Source of the DNA: Meandrina meandrites
Taxonomy: Eukaryota; Cnidaria; Anthozoa; Scleractinia; Meandrinidae
Direction: 5' to 3'
Assembly (NCBI GenBank): GCA_963693305.1
Contig: OY855912.1
Location: forward strand, 6,115,001 to 6,179,000
Length of the DNA stretch: 64,000 nt
Shown: in pieces, positions 32,090 through 44,947 of the stretch
Layout of the letters: each line of letters begins with the position of its first letter
Position numbering within the stretch: the stretch's first letter is position 1
Notes under the pieces: generated by a model
Seen by the model: the letters and a program-made list of their open reading frames with translations, nothing else
Database searches by the model: none
Told to the model about the DNA's origin: nothing
Position numbers and translations under genes: made by a program

Positions 32090-33972
32090 GCGCTGTGGCA
32101 TGGATCACAATCACCGCTGACCGGATACTGGAGCAAATTGAGATTTCGGGAGGAGCACAACTTGTTATCGCAGGCTCAGCTAAAAACTTAACTGTCAACA
32201 GCATTACAGATGATAATACCGGCCACCTGTACCTTCTATCTTCAATGCAGCTTCAAATTAGCAGTCTCCTGTCGCCTTGCACGCAAATATTTCACGGCGC
32301 AGAGCTCATCTTGTCCGACATAAAGCCAAACGTTTCGTTAGAGCGCACGGTTGACATATACGGCGCGCTCACCGTCGATGGTGCCCCTAGCGTGTTCTTA
32401 GGAAAGGAACCAGGCGTTGTCACGATGCATCCAGGCTCTAGCCCAAGTGAGCTGAACTTTGGGGAGCTCGTCATCGAGTCGTCGGGTCACCTGCGGTTGA
32501 TGAATTATGACATGCATGATCCAGCGGCCTGCCGCTGGTCAGTTACTACATCAGGTTCAAGATTCACACTGAGTGATAGTTCCAAGATGGACGTCGATTG
32601 CCCGTTTAATCTAACGGGTGATCAGATGAACGTGGGGCTCAATTCCGCGCTGAAAATTAAAGGCAACAGTTTAGTATCTTACGTCTCCATGAACGACGTC
32701 AAGATACGTGGTACGTTTGACCCAGGGGTACTTTCTTTGTTAGAGGGCTGGAAAACCCTGAGGATTGAAAGATACGGTGATTTGAGTTTCTTTCCCTACG
32801 GGGATGTAAGGCTCGATACTTTTTACTCAAATGGAAATTTCCACGTTGAAGGAGCCGTGTATTTGAGAGGAAGAGACCCTGCAGTGGCAAGAACAATCGA
32901 AGTTGACGAGTATGGCAACGTACAGTTTGATTTGCCTCTCACTTCCAACTCTTTGGCTTTTGTTCAAAATAATTCACAGGAATATGGCTCCCATGGTAGA
33001 CTTTCCTTGAATGGAATTTCGCTAGTCCATGCAGATATTGTTGTAGTCGATGGAACGTGGTTGCCAAAGAAGCTTAAGATTGAACCGGGATGGAAAGAAC
33101 TTACCGTTGAACCAGGCGGCATGTTTCAATTTGACCCTGTGGGTATTTTTAACCTAAACAAGTTTGATCTCGATGGTGATGTGAAGTCCTTGAATGCAGT
33201 GAAAATGGCCGGTTTGTCCCAAGAGAGAATCCTTCAGTGCGAAGTTGGCTTCTACGGTGTGGTACTCATCGAGTCAGCCGATCTTACAACGATGCTCTGC
33301 CACGAAGTCTTTCTGTCAGGAACTCTGCGCGTTGGGAACCTGTCGATAGGTTCATTATGGGACGACCTTACTGTGAATGGCACCAACGGGAAATTTTATT
33401 TCGAGACTTCTGACCCGCTGAACATCAATCGAACACGAGTCAGTGGATTACTTCAGACCGAATCAGCTATCGGACCCAGTGTTCCCCTAACTGGCGAGTC
33501 GTTTATCATAGAGCGAACAGGAGAGGTGAGCATCCACTTTCAAGCTCAACCTTCGACAGTTGTTGATGGTGCGATCAACTCCACGTTCCACGTGACCACA
33601 GTTCAAGTGGATGGCTTATTTAAGCTTGGTTCGTTCTACCTAGTCACCGACGACCTTAGCGTCGGATCTTCTGGGCGTATGACAGTGGAAGGTGGCGGTG
33701 CTCTCGGAGGAATGGGACCTGGTGCCGGAGCTCAGTAAAACAGCGGAGGCACTGGGGCAAGCCACGGAGGCCGAGGGGGACGTGGGACGCAGACACTAGC
33801 GCCGCCAGAATTGATCTATGGTGACATTTTCACACCAGGGGGGTGGGGAAGTGGTGGTGGTAATGGCAGTGGAAATACCGGTGGGGGACGTGGTGGTGGA
33901 AGAATTTTTCTTCAAATCAGTAATTTGTTCAGCGTCAGCGGGGTAATTCAGATGAACGGGCTTTCTGGGCAG
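32090..33972 (+). CDS. Exon: long beta-solenoid-like and glycine-rich region, cassette 1, with an in-frame stop
   Basis: Acceptor cttgtgacag ends at 32089; donor gtaagt at 33973; 1,883 nt, phase 1-0, 627 codons. Residues 1-540 are a series of short beta-rich repeats (patterns such as GALTVDG, GTLRVGN, DGLFKLG, SGRMTVEGGG) with N-x-S/T sites and few cysteines, suggesting a parallel beta-helix-type ectodomain. The end is glycine-rich (GGWGSGGGNGSGN, GGGRGGGRIFLQISN). A TAA at 33736-33738 lies in frame in the glycine-rich part, yet codons on both sides continue the same module to a good donor. A point mutation, sequencing error or stop readthrough could each explain it; an 8-nt gap is too short to be an intron. 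Confidence 0.8.
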
Positions 33973-34849
33973 GTAAGTGGGTATCCTTTATATTTTGTCC
34001 CAAATAAGCTTTCGATGACTTTAGACCGATAAGATTAGTCTCGATCAACTAAGGCAGTGGCGGATCCAGGGGATGGGCCCGGGCCCCCACCTTACTTTTT
34101 CGGAAATAGCGCATTTTCTTTTAAGTGCCGGAATTATCTTCGCAGAATTCAACATTCATAGTCAAGCGGGCCCCCTCCTTAGCTGAAGGTCTGGATCCGC
34201 CACCGTAAGGGTTTGCATTCTTCTTGTAATTAAGTTTAAATGTAGAAGATTTTAATCGTTTTTAGCGTGGTTAGTCTATTTATATACGTGTAATCGTTTT
34301 TTTTTTTGTTAAATTAATACTTTGCCTAACTTGTTAAAGGAAACCTCCACTCTTATAACAAGTTGACGCCAAATTGTTTGAAATGATGCCAAAGTTTCAA
34401 ATTTTTCAGGTCAAGGGAGAAATAACGTGTAATAATAACAATAAATGGAAATGTTTATGGCTTTTAAATTTCCAGCACGCCGCCATTTTGGATTTTATGA
34501 CGTGTTATGGCTCCCGCTATTGTTTAGAAGCCTCTAAATTAATATCATATTAATTAGTATCAACTACAGTCGCAACCCATAATATCCAAAGAAAGTGTCA
34601 TGCAATATTTGTCTTTGATAAGCGGGTTATTGCCCAATTCCTATTACGGGCCCGCCTGCAGGGAATCATGATTGTTAAATTAAATTTAACAAAACATGCC
34701 CTAGACTGGTGCGTCTTTGACTTTAGTAGATCCAATATTTGGCAGCGAGATGTTAAGTCCTTCTTGCCCCTATTTTGGTCCTCAGATCTGTTTGCCAGTG
34801 ATTTTTTTAACTGAATTTTAAAGGCAACTTAATTTCATTCTTCATTCAG
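33973..34849. other. Intron with a hAT-like MITE; otherwise unremarkable
   Basis: Donor at 33973, acceptor ttcattcag at 34849. Apart from the MITE at 34055-34205 nothing is recognised. Confidence 0.6.
34055..34205. mobile_element. 151-bp hAT-like MITE
   Basis: Ends cagtggcggatccag and ctggatccgccaccg are inverted, with one mismatch. CAGTGGCGGATCCAG is a widespread hAT-type terminus. The flanks share only taagg, so the 8-bp duplication is imperfect. Confidence 0.7.
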
Positions 34850-35155
34850 ACCTCTACCAGTGGCGGCGGGAGTGGAGGCTCCTTGTGGGCAACCTGTCAT
34901 CAGTTTACCGGAAGTGGCAGAATCGAGGCCAAAGGGGGTAATGGGGGTAACTATTATGGCGGCGGTGGCGCTGGAGGGAGAATCACGGTTAACTACATCA
35001 TCGGTGGTTTCCATAGCGACCACGCAGATGCACGTGGGGGAAATGGCGGATCTGGGAGTAATGTGGAACCTGGAGGGCCCGGAGTCATATACCTGGATGG
35101 CAAATCACCCATAGTCAAAAATCTACGTATTGATAACAAGGGGCGGAAAGCACTG
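34850..35155 (+). CDS. Exon: glycine-rich GGGGAGGRI and GGPGxxYxDG module, cassette 2
   Basis: Acceptor at 34849; donor gtaagt at 35156; 306 nt, phase 0-0, 102 codons. Order: TSGGGSGGS, a CHQF stretch, GRIEAKGGNGGNYYGGGGAG, GRITVNYI, then ARGGNGGSGS, EPGGPGVIYLDGK and IDNKGRKAL. The last part repeats exon 30197-30303. It continues in frame from 33972. Glycine-rich strands alternating with short hydrophobic strands suggest repeated beta turns; role unknown. Confidence 0.85.
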
Positions 35156-35330
35156 GTAAGTAAAATTGCATTTTTTTTTGTATGTGTGGATCATCGTAAA
35201 ATTTCAAAATAAGCCCTAAGCTTATTTTAGTTCAAGAAACCTTTTCGGCGGGCTTATTTTGTTATTAGATAATTATAGTAATTATTTATTATTATTGATT
35301 ATTGATTATTGTTTGTTTGTTCTATTATAG

Positions 35331-35370
35331 GCTTCTCTTACCGGAGATTATGATTTGTTCATATATTCAG
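35331..35370 (+). CDS. Exon: 40-nt cassette exon 2
   Basis: Acceptor tctattatag ends at 35330; donor gttagt at 35371; phase 0-1. Encodes ASLTGDYDLFIYS plus the first base of a glycine codon. Same length, phase and neighbours as 30535-30574. Confidence 0.8.
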
Positions 35371-36213
35371 GTTAGTTACCTTATTGTGGCACTCTGACAC
35401 ACTAAGGAAAGTTATCAATATCAACTTAGTTATGTTTGAAAGGTTGGGAGTTGGTGCTAAACAGCTCGTGTTGAAGAAGAGAACAAAATCCAGGCTTAAA
35501 TGTGGGAATAAATGGATAAGAACGGTATAACAGTAGTCTGTACCTCAAGTAACTTTACCTTGCTCGAAATTATTAAAGAATGTTACTAATTTAAAAGTGA
35601 TATGTAGCAGTAGTTACAGCGTGATTTGATGTTATATTGTTGTATATACATTTCTATAATTTTCAGCTTTTTATTTTCTCCTGTAAAGTTGAGGGTAACA
35701 AAGTCATCCCTCTGAAAATGAAGCTTTTACTTTACTCTCTTTACCATAGAAAGAGCTCGTTTCATTGAAACACTTATCTACAAGCTGATTGACTAATAAT
35801 TCACACCAAAGCTTAAACATGTTTAAATGTTGTTTAGTTAAACACGGTTTAAAATTGTTTTCTTCATGGAAGTTGCTGACTGATGTTTATCGACTTCAAA
35901 TTTGGCACAACGAAAGCACAAGTTAGAGCATACTTGAACCCTATATGTGAAATTTAGTCTGTCAGTTGTCTGTTGCTGATTTTCATTTTCTTAAACCTGG
36001 TGTGAATAGGTTATACTTTATACAGCATGAACTTTTGGTTCCTGCTAAAGACGCAGAAATTATGCGCAGAACAATAACAACACACCAAAATAAATTTGAC
36101 TGAGCAAGCCATAAATGATTGGTTCTATATAGATGGGTTTCTGACAAGCTGTGTGAATTACAACAATCTATCTGGTTGCTGTTAACGTTGAACACATCGT
36201 GTTTTTATTTTAG
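35371..36213. other. Intron, no features recognised
   Basis: AT-rich intron; nothing supportable inside. Confidence 0.6.
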
Positions 36214-36873
36214 GATCCGTAGCTTATCTCAACCCTCCTTCGGATAATTTCGTCTACGACTTTACGCTAATCGAAGTCTATGGCGGTGGTCAACTGGTTT
36301 TCCCGCGCGCGGGAACCGAAGTGCGTGTTGATACCATATATGGTGATGACACCGGTTACATACACGTGCCACCTTCCAACACACTCAACATGACAGGGAC
36401 GTCGGAGTACAAACGGATCAACGTGACTTGGGCGCCGTTTATTTATGAAAACGCAACTTTCGTTTTGCCAAACGGGACCGTCGAAATTCGAAAGGCAAAC
36501 AGCCTTAGTTATTCAAATATACAGCGAAGCTCCCAGGTCAGCTTTTGGGGAAGTGTGTTAGGGTTCAAAGCACACCTCATGGTGGCTTACGGTGCAACAG
36601 TTTCCTTTGAAACGTCCTGTCCGCGTAGTTTAAACTTTGTTGGAATAACAGTGCAAAAGACAAGTCGACTTTTGCTGAAAAGCAATTCGGGAGATGAGTC
36701 TGATAGCTGGAACATAGAGGTTACAAAGGATTATGGACCGGCTTACCGGGAAGGAGTGGTGACTTTAGAGGGTGACGGAACCTTTGAAGCTCGATCGCTG
36801 ACATTAAAAGCTGAGTCACTTGTTGTAGATCGACGAGGGACATTGACGCTTGATAAACAAGGATGCCTTGCAG
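36214..36873 (+). CDS. Exon: beta-solenoid-like region, cassette 2
   Basis: Acceptor tttattttag ends at 36213; donor gtaagg at 36874; 660 nt, phase 1-1, about 220 codons. Content parallels the start of 32090-33972: SVAYLNPPSDN, LIEVYGGGQLVFPRAG, VRVDTIYGDDTGYIHVPPSN, GAVVSF-like strands and several N-x-T sites, ending DKQGCLAG. It joins in phase to the EGF exons: the last base plus gt gives glycine, then IGCEKTDCPG. It is about a third the length of its cassette-1 counterpart and lacks the glycine-rich tail. Confidence 0.85.
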
Positions 36874-36885
36874 GTAAGGTGTTGT

Positions 36886-36956
36886 GAGTCAGTCAGTCAG
36901 TCAGTCAGTCAGTCAGTCAGTCAGTCAGTCAGTCAGTCAGTCAGTCAGTCAGTCAG
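36886..36956. repeat. (AGTC)n microsatellite
   Basis: About 17 uninterrupted copies of agtc start 12 bp after the splice donor at 36874. Confidence 0.95.
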
Positions 36957-38575
36957 CCAGGAGCCGTATTAAAGAAACGATTGTCAACTGTTTGATCAGC
37001 CGGTATGTTTTTAAAGCTTACTTTTTTAGTGATCCAGCTTTAATTTGCTTTTGTTTATTTATTTGGTCCTTAGTTGGTTAAAGTCGTATGAGTTTAAAGC
37101 GAAGTGGGTAGGTAGGTAGGGTCATCAGAAAGCTTAAAGGAGCTACGTCACGGGGATGAGAGATTTTTGCTCTAAACTGTTCTGAAATTAGTGGTAGGCA
37201 ACTTAACCCGAATGTAAGTAAGTAACAATAGAATATACTTCGTAGCCAATCAGCACAAATAAATACAGATCTTGTGGTCTCTTCGTGAACACTTCGTATC
37301 AACGATGACCTACCGATGGCCCACGATGTAAAACGAACATCTTGGCTTACTGCTTGTGTTTGGAAGGTGATCGATTGCTTACATTTACTTCTCACAGCTT
37401 TCATATTTTGTTTCTAACCGATCAGCTGAAAGGTTTCGTGAGTATTTTTCAGCTTTTAGGTCGGTATATACGACGTAATTAATTATTTTACAGCGCGTGA
37501 TAATCAACACGTATACGCTTGTGGCTCCATAAAGAACCCGTACGTTTGACGATACTCCGAAATTTCGAAGTACATAAGCTTGGTACAGGAAAATTTACTT
37601 AACTGAGGCTCTCCCGAGGAATATTAAGTCCTATTGTGGAATAATTAAGCTTCTTAACCCGACGGAGCTGTGATTATGCAAATGTAAGCTTCTTCCAATT
37701 GTTTATTTAACATTTGAGCGTGACAGCGTGTCCGTCTATCTTCGCGCTTCGCTTATAATAATGCGAAGTCACGAAAAGGCTCAAATTAAAAGTTTGTTTC
37801 TTACTTGCTGAACGTTTATTATGATTGACTAAAAGTTTCACAGAAGATGAAATTGATGACAACATTTGCAGGGAATGTGTGATCTTTTGGTTCACATTCA
37901 ACACAATGCCGACATAGCAGTGATTATGCAAATGTAGCTTCCTCCAAGGTTTGTTTTGACTAGAATTTTTGACTCTCTTGTGGTCTTTGAGGTCGGGTAA
38001 CAATTAAAGCTGTCCTTCGATGTGCTGCCGGACGTGTCACATAATCCTCGGCGGTTTAGACTGTCTGCGACGCAGGCTATGAGAAGTAAATGTTGTAAAA
38101 TATAAAAACACTCACCTAGCGATCGATCACCTTGCAAGATCACCTTCCAAACAGAAGCAGTAAAACCACGCCAAGATGCTGGTTTTACATCGTCGACAAC
38201 AGTGCCTTATTTAAACTTTTTTACATGCATTCGTATCCACATAACAGCATATTTACACTAATTATACTTTTCATTCTTTTCTCCTCCAGCAGTAGTCACG
38301 TGCGCCTATAAGGCGGCTATTTTTATTGAAATTCTTTTCTTCAGGTAGTATTTAGAGCAATTTTCGAAGCATTCTCATACATTGTCTTAAACGGCTGGAA
38401 AAGTAACGCAATCGTCATTATCAACAGGTCACTTTGATCGCTTACAACGTCTAGACCGCCGGTGTTGTGATGGGCTACCTTTATATGTTGTGATCAATTT
38501 AGTCTACAAGTTCAGTAAACCAGTAATAGATAATGTCAGGTATTGTGTTTCTGATTGTACGTTTCCCTGGCACAG

Positions 38576-38977
38576 GTATTGGCTGTGAGAAAACAGACTG
38601 TCCTGGTAGCCCAGACTGCAATGCGCATGGTTCGTGTGTCGCACCCACAACAGACGGTGAAACACCAAAGTGCAACTGCTCGAAAGGATGGATGGGCGTT
38701 GCTTGTGAAAAACCCTGCAAATTTGGGACTCCAACTAGTGAGCATATTTGCATCTGTGACGACTGCTATAATGGGGCTGCCTGTGACATGCTGTGCTCAA
38801 ACCATAGTTCTCTGTGTGTAGATGGCAAAAATGGAAAAGAATGTGATTGTGGCTTTGTAGGTTGGCGAGGACAATTTTGCGAGAAGAAGGGATGCCCTGG
38901 TTACAAGAAAGATTGCTCAGGGCATGGCCAATGTCTGACTGCATCACAAACGTGTATCTGCGATCCAGGATGGAGTG
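38576..38977 (+). CDS. EGF exon, unit 1 (short form, 134 codons)
   Basis: Acceptor ccctggcacag ends at 38575; donor gtaaga at 38978; 402 nt, phase 1-1. It begins GIGCEKTDCPGSPDC and holds one full repeat of four cysteine-rich EGF/tenascin-like modules: CNCSKGWMGVAC, CICDDCYNGAAC, CDCGFVGWRGQFC and the start of a fourth, CPGYKKDCSGHGQC ... CICDPGWSG, completed by the next exon. The mRNA can include it any number of times without frame change. EGF arrays of this CSGHGxC type form rods in adhesion or matrix proteins. Confidence 0.9.
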
Positions 38978-41560
38978 GTAAGATTAGTTATTTTATTTTT
39001 TGATTTTTACTTTCAACCTGACAACAACCTGTACTATTTTGGCGGCATTACCAGGGGCTCAAACTGGAGAATCCAATCAAGTACAAAAACCTTAACCTAT
39101 CACCATACTACTCTCGCCTGGGCGACCACACCGTGAATAGCTTTAAGATTAATAATCGCGCATAAAGAGAAGTAACGTCGTATCATGGCGATGTTTCTTG
39201 TTGTTGGTTCACTTTCCGTGTCGGTGCCTCAGCGCAGTGAGCCTTTTAATTAGTGTTTTCCTCTTTTTAGCAGGCAACCATCGCAATAGTTCATTGGTTC
39301 TTTTTATTTCACTAAACAACATCTAAGACTATCTAAAATTAATGTATGCGAGTTTGTTAAAATATGAATTAAGAAAGCATTATCGAAAGTGACATATTTT
39401 AACTGGTCTGTTTGTGATAGTTTCTTTTAGTTTTAGGGCCAAAACTGTGTTGCAGTTCCGAGTCAACTTTTCCAAGATTCGGTGTACTTGAGGGTTGAGG
39501 GATATCACCATATAATGTGCTTCTTGGGCAAATACAAAGACAGACACTCCCATAAAATTATATTACCATAAGTATGCTACTAATACTGACCTATCGTGTA
39601 ACGGTTTTTGGTTGAGTAGTTTCTACTTGAGTTTCGAAAGTAATTAGCGTTTGTTTTGGTTTTGCATCTCTACGCTTAGCGATTGGTTTTAAAAATCTTG
39701 CGCCACTTTGTCATCCAATGAGAAGTAAAGCCAAAACCAGTCTTGGTTCTTTCGCACAATTCTTCCGGCGCTTCCCGCCGAGTACACGTAAGGTTTGATT
39801 GGATTGGTTCGCTTGATTGCCTGTGTCTTTTGCGATTGGCTAGACGAATAACCTTCGTTTTGTTCTTACGACACAATCGAAAACCGACCTGTGAAACATT
39901 GCAGCAGTTTTGTAAAGTCTGCTATTGTGATCACAGGCACCCCAGCCTTTGTACACGACCAACGTGGCTTATTGGTGTTGGCAACTGCGTTACGTTTTCA
40001 GCCGTTTAAGACAATGTATGAGAATTCTTTCAAAATTGCTCTTAACACCACATTTGGAAAAGAATCTCAATAAAAATGGCTTCCCTTCTGTTTGCCATGC
40101 TTTATTTTGATGTCTCTGGGTTCCTGGAGTTAAGCCATTTTTGTGACTTCTGCGCCTGCGCCAGTAGTCACTATTGCAGTCATGTAAGATTTCCGAATGT
40201 AAGTAAGTAACAATAGAATATACTTCGTAGCCAATCAGCACAAATAAATACAGATCTTGTGGTCTCTTCGTGAACACTTCGTATCAACGATGACCTACCG
40301 ATGGCCCACGATGTAAAACGAACATCTTGGCTTACTGCTTGTGTTTGGAAGGTGATCGATTGCTTACATTTACTTCTCACAGCTTTCATATTTTGTTTCT
40401 AACCGATCAGCTGAAAGGTTTCGTGAGTATTTTTCAGCTTTTAGGTCGGTATATACGACGTAATTAATTATTTTACAGCGCGTGATAATCAACACGTATA
40501 CGCTTGTGGCTCCATAAAGAACCCGTACGTTTGACGATACTCCGAAATTTCGAAGTACATAAGCTTGGTACAGGAAAATTTACTTAACTGAGGCTCTCCC
40601 GAGGAATATTAAGTCCTATTGTGGAATAATTAAGCTTCTTAACCCGACGGAGCTGTGATTATGCAAATGTAAGCTTCTTCCAATTGTTTATTTAACATTT
40701 GAGCGTGACAGCGTGTCCGTCTATCTTCGCGCTTCGCTTATAATAATGCGAAGTCACGAAAAGGCTCAAATTAAAAGTTTGTTTCTTACTTGCTGAACGT
40801 TTATTATGATTGACTAAAAGTTTCACAGAAGATGAAATTGATGACAACATTTGCAGGGAATGTGTGATCTTTTGGTTCACATTCAACAAAATGCCGACAT
40901 AGCAGTGATTATGCAAATGTAGCTTCCTCCAAGGTTTGTTTTGACTAGAATTTTTGACTCTCTTGTGGTCTTTGAGGTCGGGTAACAATTAAAGCTGTCC
41001 TTCGATGTGCTGCCGGACGTGTCACATAATCCTCGGCGGTTTAGACTGTCTGCGACGCAGGCTATGAGAAGTAAATGTTGTAAAATATAAAAACACTCAC
41101 CTAGCGATCGATCACCTTGCAAGATCACCTTCCAAACAGAAGCAGTAAAACCACGCCAAGATGCTGGTTTTACATCGTCGACAACAGTGCCTTATTTAAA
41201 CTTTTTTACATGCATTCGTATCCACATAACAGCATATTTACACTAATTATACTTTTCATTCTTTTCTCCTCCAGCAGTAGTCACGTGCGCCTATAAGGCG
41301 GCTATTTTTATTGAAATTCTTTTCTTCAGGTAGTATTTAGAGCAATTTTCGAAGCATTCTCATACATTGTCTTAAACGGCTGGAAAAGTAACGCAATCGT
41401 CATTATCAACAGGTCACTTTGATCGCTTACAACGTCTAGACCGCCGGTGTTGTGATGGGCTACCTTTATATGTTGTGATCAATTTAGTCTACAAGTTCAG
41501 TAAACCAGTAATAGATAATGTCAGGTATTGTGTTTCTGATTGTACGTTTCCCTGGCACAG

Positions 41561-41962
41561 GTATTGGCTGTGAGAAAACAGACTGTCCTGGTAGCCCAGA
41601 CTGCAATGCGCATGGTTCGTGTGTCGCACCCACAACAGACGGTGAAACACCAAAGTGCAACTGCTCGAAAGGATGGATGGGCGTTGCTTGTGAAAAACCC
41701 TGCAAATTTGGGACTCCAACTAGTGAGCATATTTGCATCTGTGACGACTGCTATAATGGGGCTGCCTGTGACATGCTGTGCTCAAACCATAGTTCTCTGT
41801 GTGTAGATGGCAAAAATGGAAAAGAATGTGATTGTGGCTTTGTAGGTTGGCGAGGACAATTTTGCGAGAAGAAGGGATGCCCTGGTTACAAGAAAGATTG
41901 CTCAGGGCATGGCCAATGTCTGACTGCATCACAAACGTGTATCTGCGATCCAGGATGGAGTG
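41561..41962 (+). CDS. EGF exon, unit 2 (short form)
   Basis: Same borders, phase and encoded peptide as unit 1; 2,985 bp downstream. Confidence 0.9.
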
Positions 41963-44545
41963 GTAAGATTAGTTATTTTATTTTTTGATTTTTACTTTCA
42001 ACCTGACAACAACCTGTACTATTTTGGCGGCATTACCAGGGGCTCAAACTGGAGAATCCAATCAAGTACAAAAACCTTAACCTATCACCATACTACTCTC
42101 GCCTGGGCGACCACACCGTGAATAGCTTTAAGATTAATAATCGCGCATAAAGAGAAGTAACGTCGTATCATGGCGATGTTTCTTGTTGTTGGTTCACTTT
42201 CCGTGTCGGTGCCTCAGCGCAGTGAGCCTTTTAATTAGTGTTTTCCTCTTTTTAGCAGGCAACCATCGCAATAGTTCATTGGTTCTTTTTATTTCACTAA
42301 ACAACATCTAAGACTATCTAAAATTAATGTATGCGAGTTTGTTAAAATATGAATTAAGAAAGCATTATCGAAAGTGACATATTTTAACTGGTCTGTTTGT
42401 GATAGTTTCTTTTAGTTTTAGGGCCAAAACTGTGTTGCAGTTCCGAGTCAACTTTTCCAAGATTCGGTGTACTTGAGGGTTGAGGGATATCACCATATAA
42501 TGTGCTTCTTGGGCAAATACAAAGACAGACACTCCCATAAAATTATATTACCATAAGTATGCTACTAATACTGACCTATCGTGTAACGGTTTTTGGTTGA
42601 GTAGTTTCTACTTGAGTTTCGAAAGTAATTAGCGTTTGTTTTGGTTTTGCATCTCTACGCTTAGCGATTGGTTTTAAAAATCTTGCGCCACTTTGTCATC
42701 CAATGAGAAGTAAAGCCAAAACCAGTCTTGGTTCTTTCGCACAATTCTTCCGGCGCTTCCCGCCGAGTACACGTAAGGTTTGATTGGATTGGTTCGCTTG
42801 ATTGCCTGTGTCTTTTGCGATTGGCTAGACGAATAACCTTCGTTTTGTTCTTACGACACAATCGAAAACCGACCTGTGAAACATTGCAGCAGTTTTGTAA
42901 AGTCTGCTATTGTGATCACAGGCACCCCAGCCTTTGTACACGACCAACGTGGCTTATTGGTGTTGGCAACTGCGTTACGTTTTCAGCCGTTTAAGACAAT
43001 GTATGAGAATTCTTTCAAAATTGCTCTTAACACCACATTTGGAAAAGAATCTCAATAAAAATGGCTTCCCTTCTGTTTGCCATGCTTTATTTTGATGTCT
43101 CTGGGTTCCTGGAGTTAAGCCATTTTTGTGACTTCTGCGCCTGCGCCAGTAGTCACTATTGCAGTCATGTAAGATTTCCGAATGTAAGTAAGTAACAATA
43201 GAATATACTTCGTAGCCAATCAGCACAAATAAATACAGATCTTGTGGTCTCTTCGTGAACACTTCGTATCAACGATGACCTACCAATGGCCCACGATGTA
43301 AAACGAACATCTTGGCTTACTGCTTGTGTTTGGAAGGTGATCGATTGCTTACATTTACTTCTCACAGCTGTCATATTTTGTTTCTAACCGATCAGCTGAA
43401 AGGTTTCGTGAGTATTTTTCAGCTTTTAGGTCGGTATATACGACGTAATTAATTATTTTACAGCGCGTGATAATCAACACGTATACGCTTGTGGCTCCAT
43501 AAAGAACCCGTACGTTTGACGATACTCCGAAATTTCGAAGTACATAAGCTTGGTACAGGAAAATTTACTTAACTGAGGCTCTCCCGAGGAATATTAAGTC
43601 CTATTGTGGAATAATTAAGCTTCTTAACCCGACGGAGCTGTGATTATGCAAATGTAAGCTTCTTCCAATTGTTTATTTAACATTTGAGCGTGACAGCGTG
43701 TCCGTCTATCTTCGCGCTTCGCTTATAATAATGCGAAGTCACGAAAAGGCTCAAATTAAAAGTTTGTTTCTTACTTGCTGAACGTTTATTATGATTGACT
43801 AAAAGTTTCACAGAAGATGAAATTGATGACAACATTTGCAGGGAATGTGTGATCTTTTGGTTCACATTCAACAAAATGCCGACATAGCAGTGATTATGCA
43901 AATGTAGCTTCCTCCAAGGTTTGTTTTGACTAGAATTTTTGACTCTCTTGTGGTCTTTGAGGTCGGGTAACAATTAAAGCTGTCCTTCGATGTGCTGCCG
44001 GACGTGTCACATAATCCTCGGCGGTTTAGACTGTCTGCGACGCAGGCTATGAGAAGTAAATGTTGTAAAATATAAAAACACTCACCTAGCGATCGATCAC
44101 CTTGCAAGATCACCTTCCAAACAGAAGCAGTAAAACCACGCCAAGATGCTGGTTTTACATCGTCGACAACAGTGCCTTATTTAAACTTTTTTACATGCAT
44201 TCGTATCCACATAACAGCATATTTACACTAATTATACTTTTCATTCTTTTCTCCTCCAGCAGTAGTCACGTGCGCCTATAAGGCGGCTATTTTTATTGAA
44301 ATTCTTTTCTTCAGGTAGTATTTAGAGCAATTTTCGAAGCATTCTCATACATTGTCTTAAACGGCTGGAAAAGTAACGCAATCGTCATTATCAACAGGTC
44401 ACTTTGATCGCTTACAACGTCTAGACCGCCGGTGTTGTGATGGGCTACCTTTATATGTTGTGATCAATTTAGTCTACAAGTTCAGTAAACCAGTAATAGA
44501 TAATGTCAGGTATTGTGTTTCTGATTGTACGTTTCCCTGGCACAG

Positions 44546-44947
44546 GTATTGGCTGTGAGAAAACAGACTGTCCTGGTAGCCCAGACTGCAATGCGCATGG
44601 TTCGTGTGTCGCACCCACAACAGACGGTGAAACACCAAAGTGCAACTGCTCGAAAGGATGGATGGGCGTTGCTTGTGAAAAACCCTGCAAATTTGGGACT
44701 CCAACTAGTGAGCATATTTGCATCTGTGACGACTGCTATAATGGGGCTGCCTGTGACATGCTGTGCTCAAACCATAGTTCTCTGTGTGTAGATGGCAAAA
44801 ATGGAAAAGAATGTGATTGTGGCTTTGTAGGTTGGCGAGGACAATTTTGCGAGAAGAAGGGATGCCCTGGTTACAAGAAAGATTGCTCAGGGCATGGCCA
44901 ATGTCTGACTGCATCACAAACGTGTATCTGCGATCCAGGATGGAGTG
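44546..44947 (+). CDS. EGF exon, unit 3 (short form)
   Basis: Same borders, phase and encoded peptide as unit 1; 2,985 bp after unit 2. Confidence 0.9.

Noticed and set aside
33730..33745. Mini-intron to bypass the in-frame TAA
   Set aside because: Any gap here would be about 8 nt, far below a spliceable size.
38533..38575. Start codon upstream of the EGF exon (peptide beginning MSGIVFLIVRF)
   Set aside because: It looks like a short hydrophobic leader but lies before a strong acceptor that fits the upstream exon phase, so it is intron read-through. An alternative promoter cannot be excluded.
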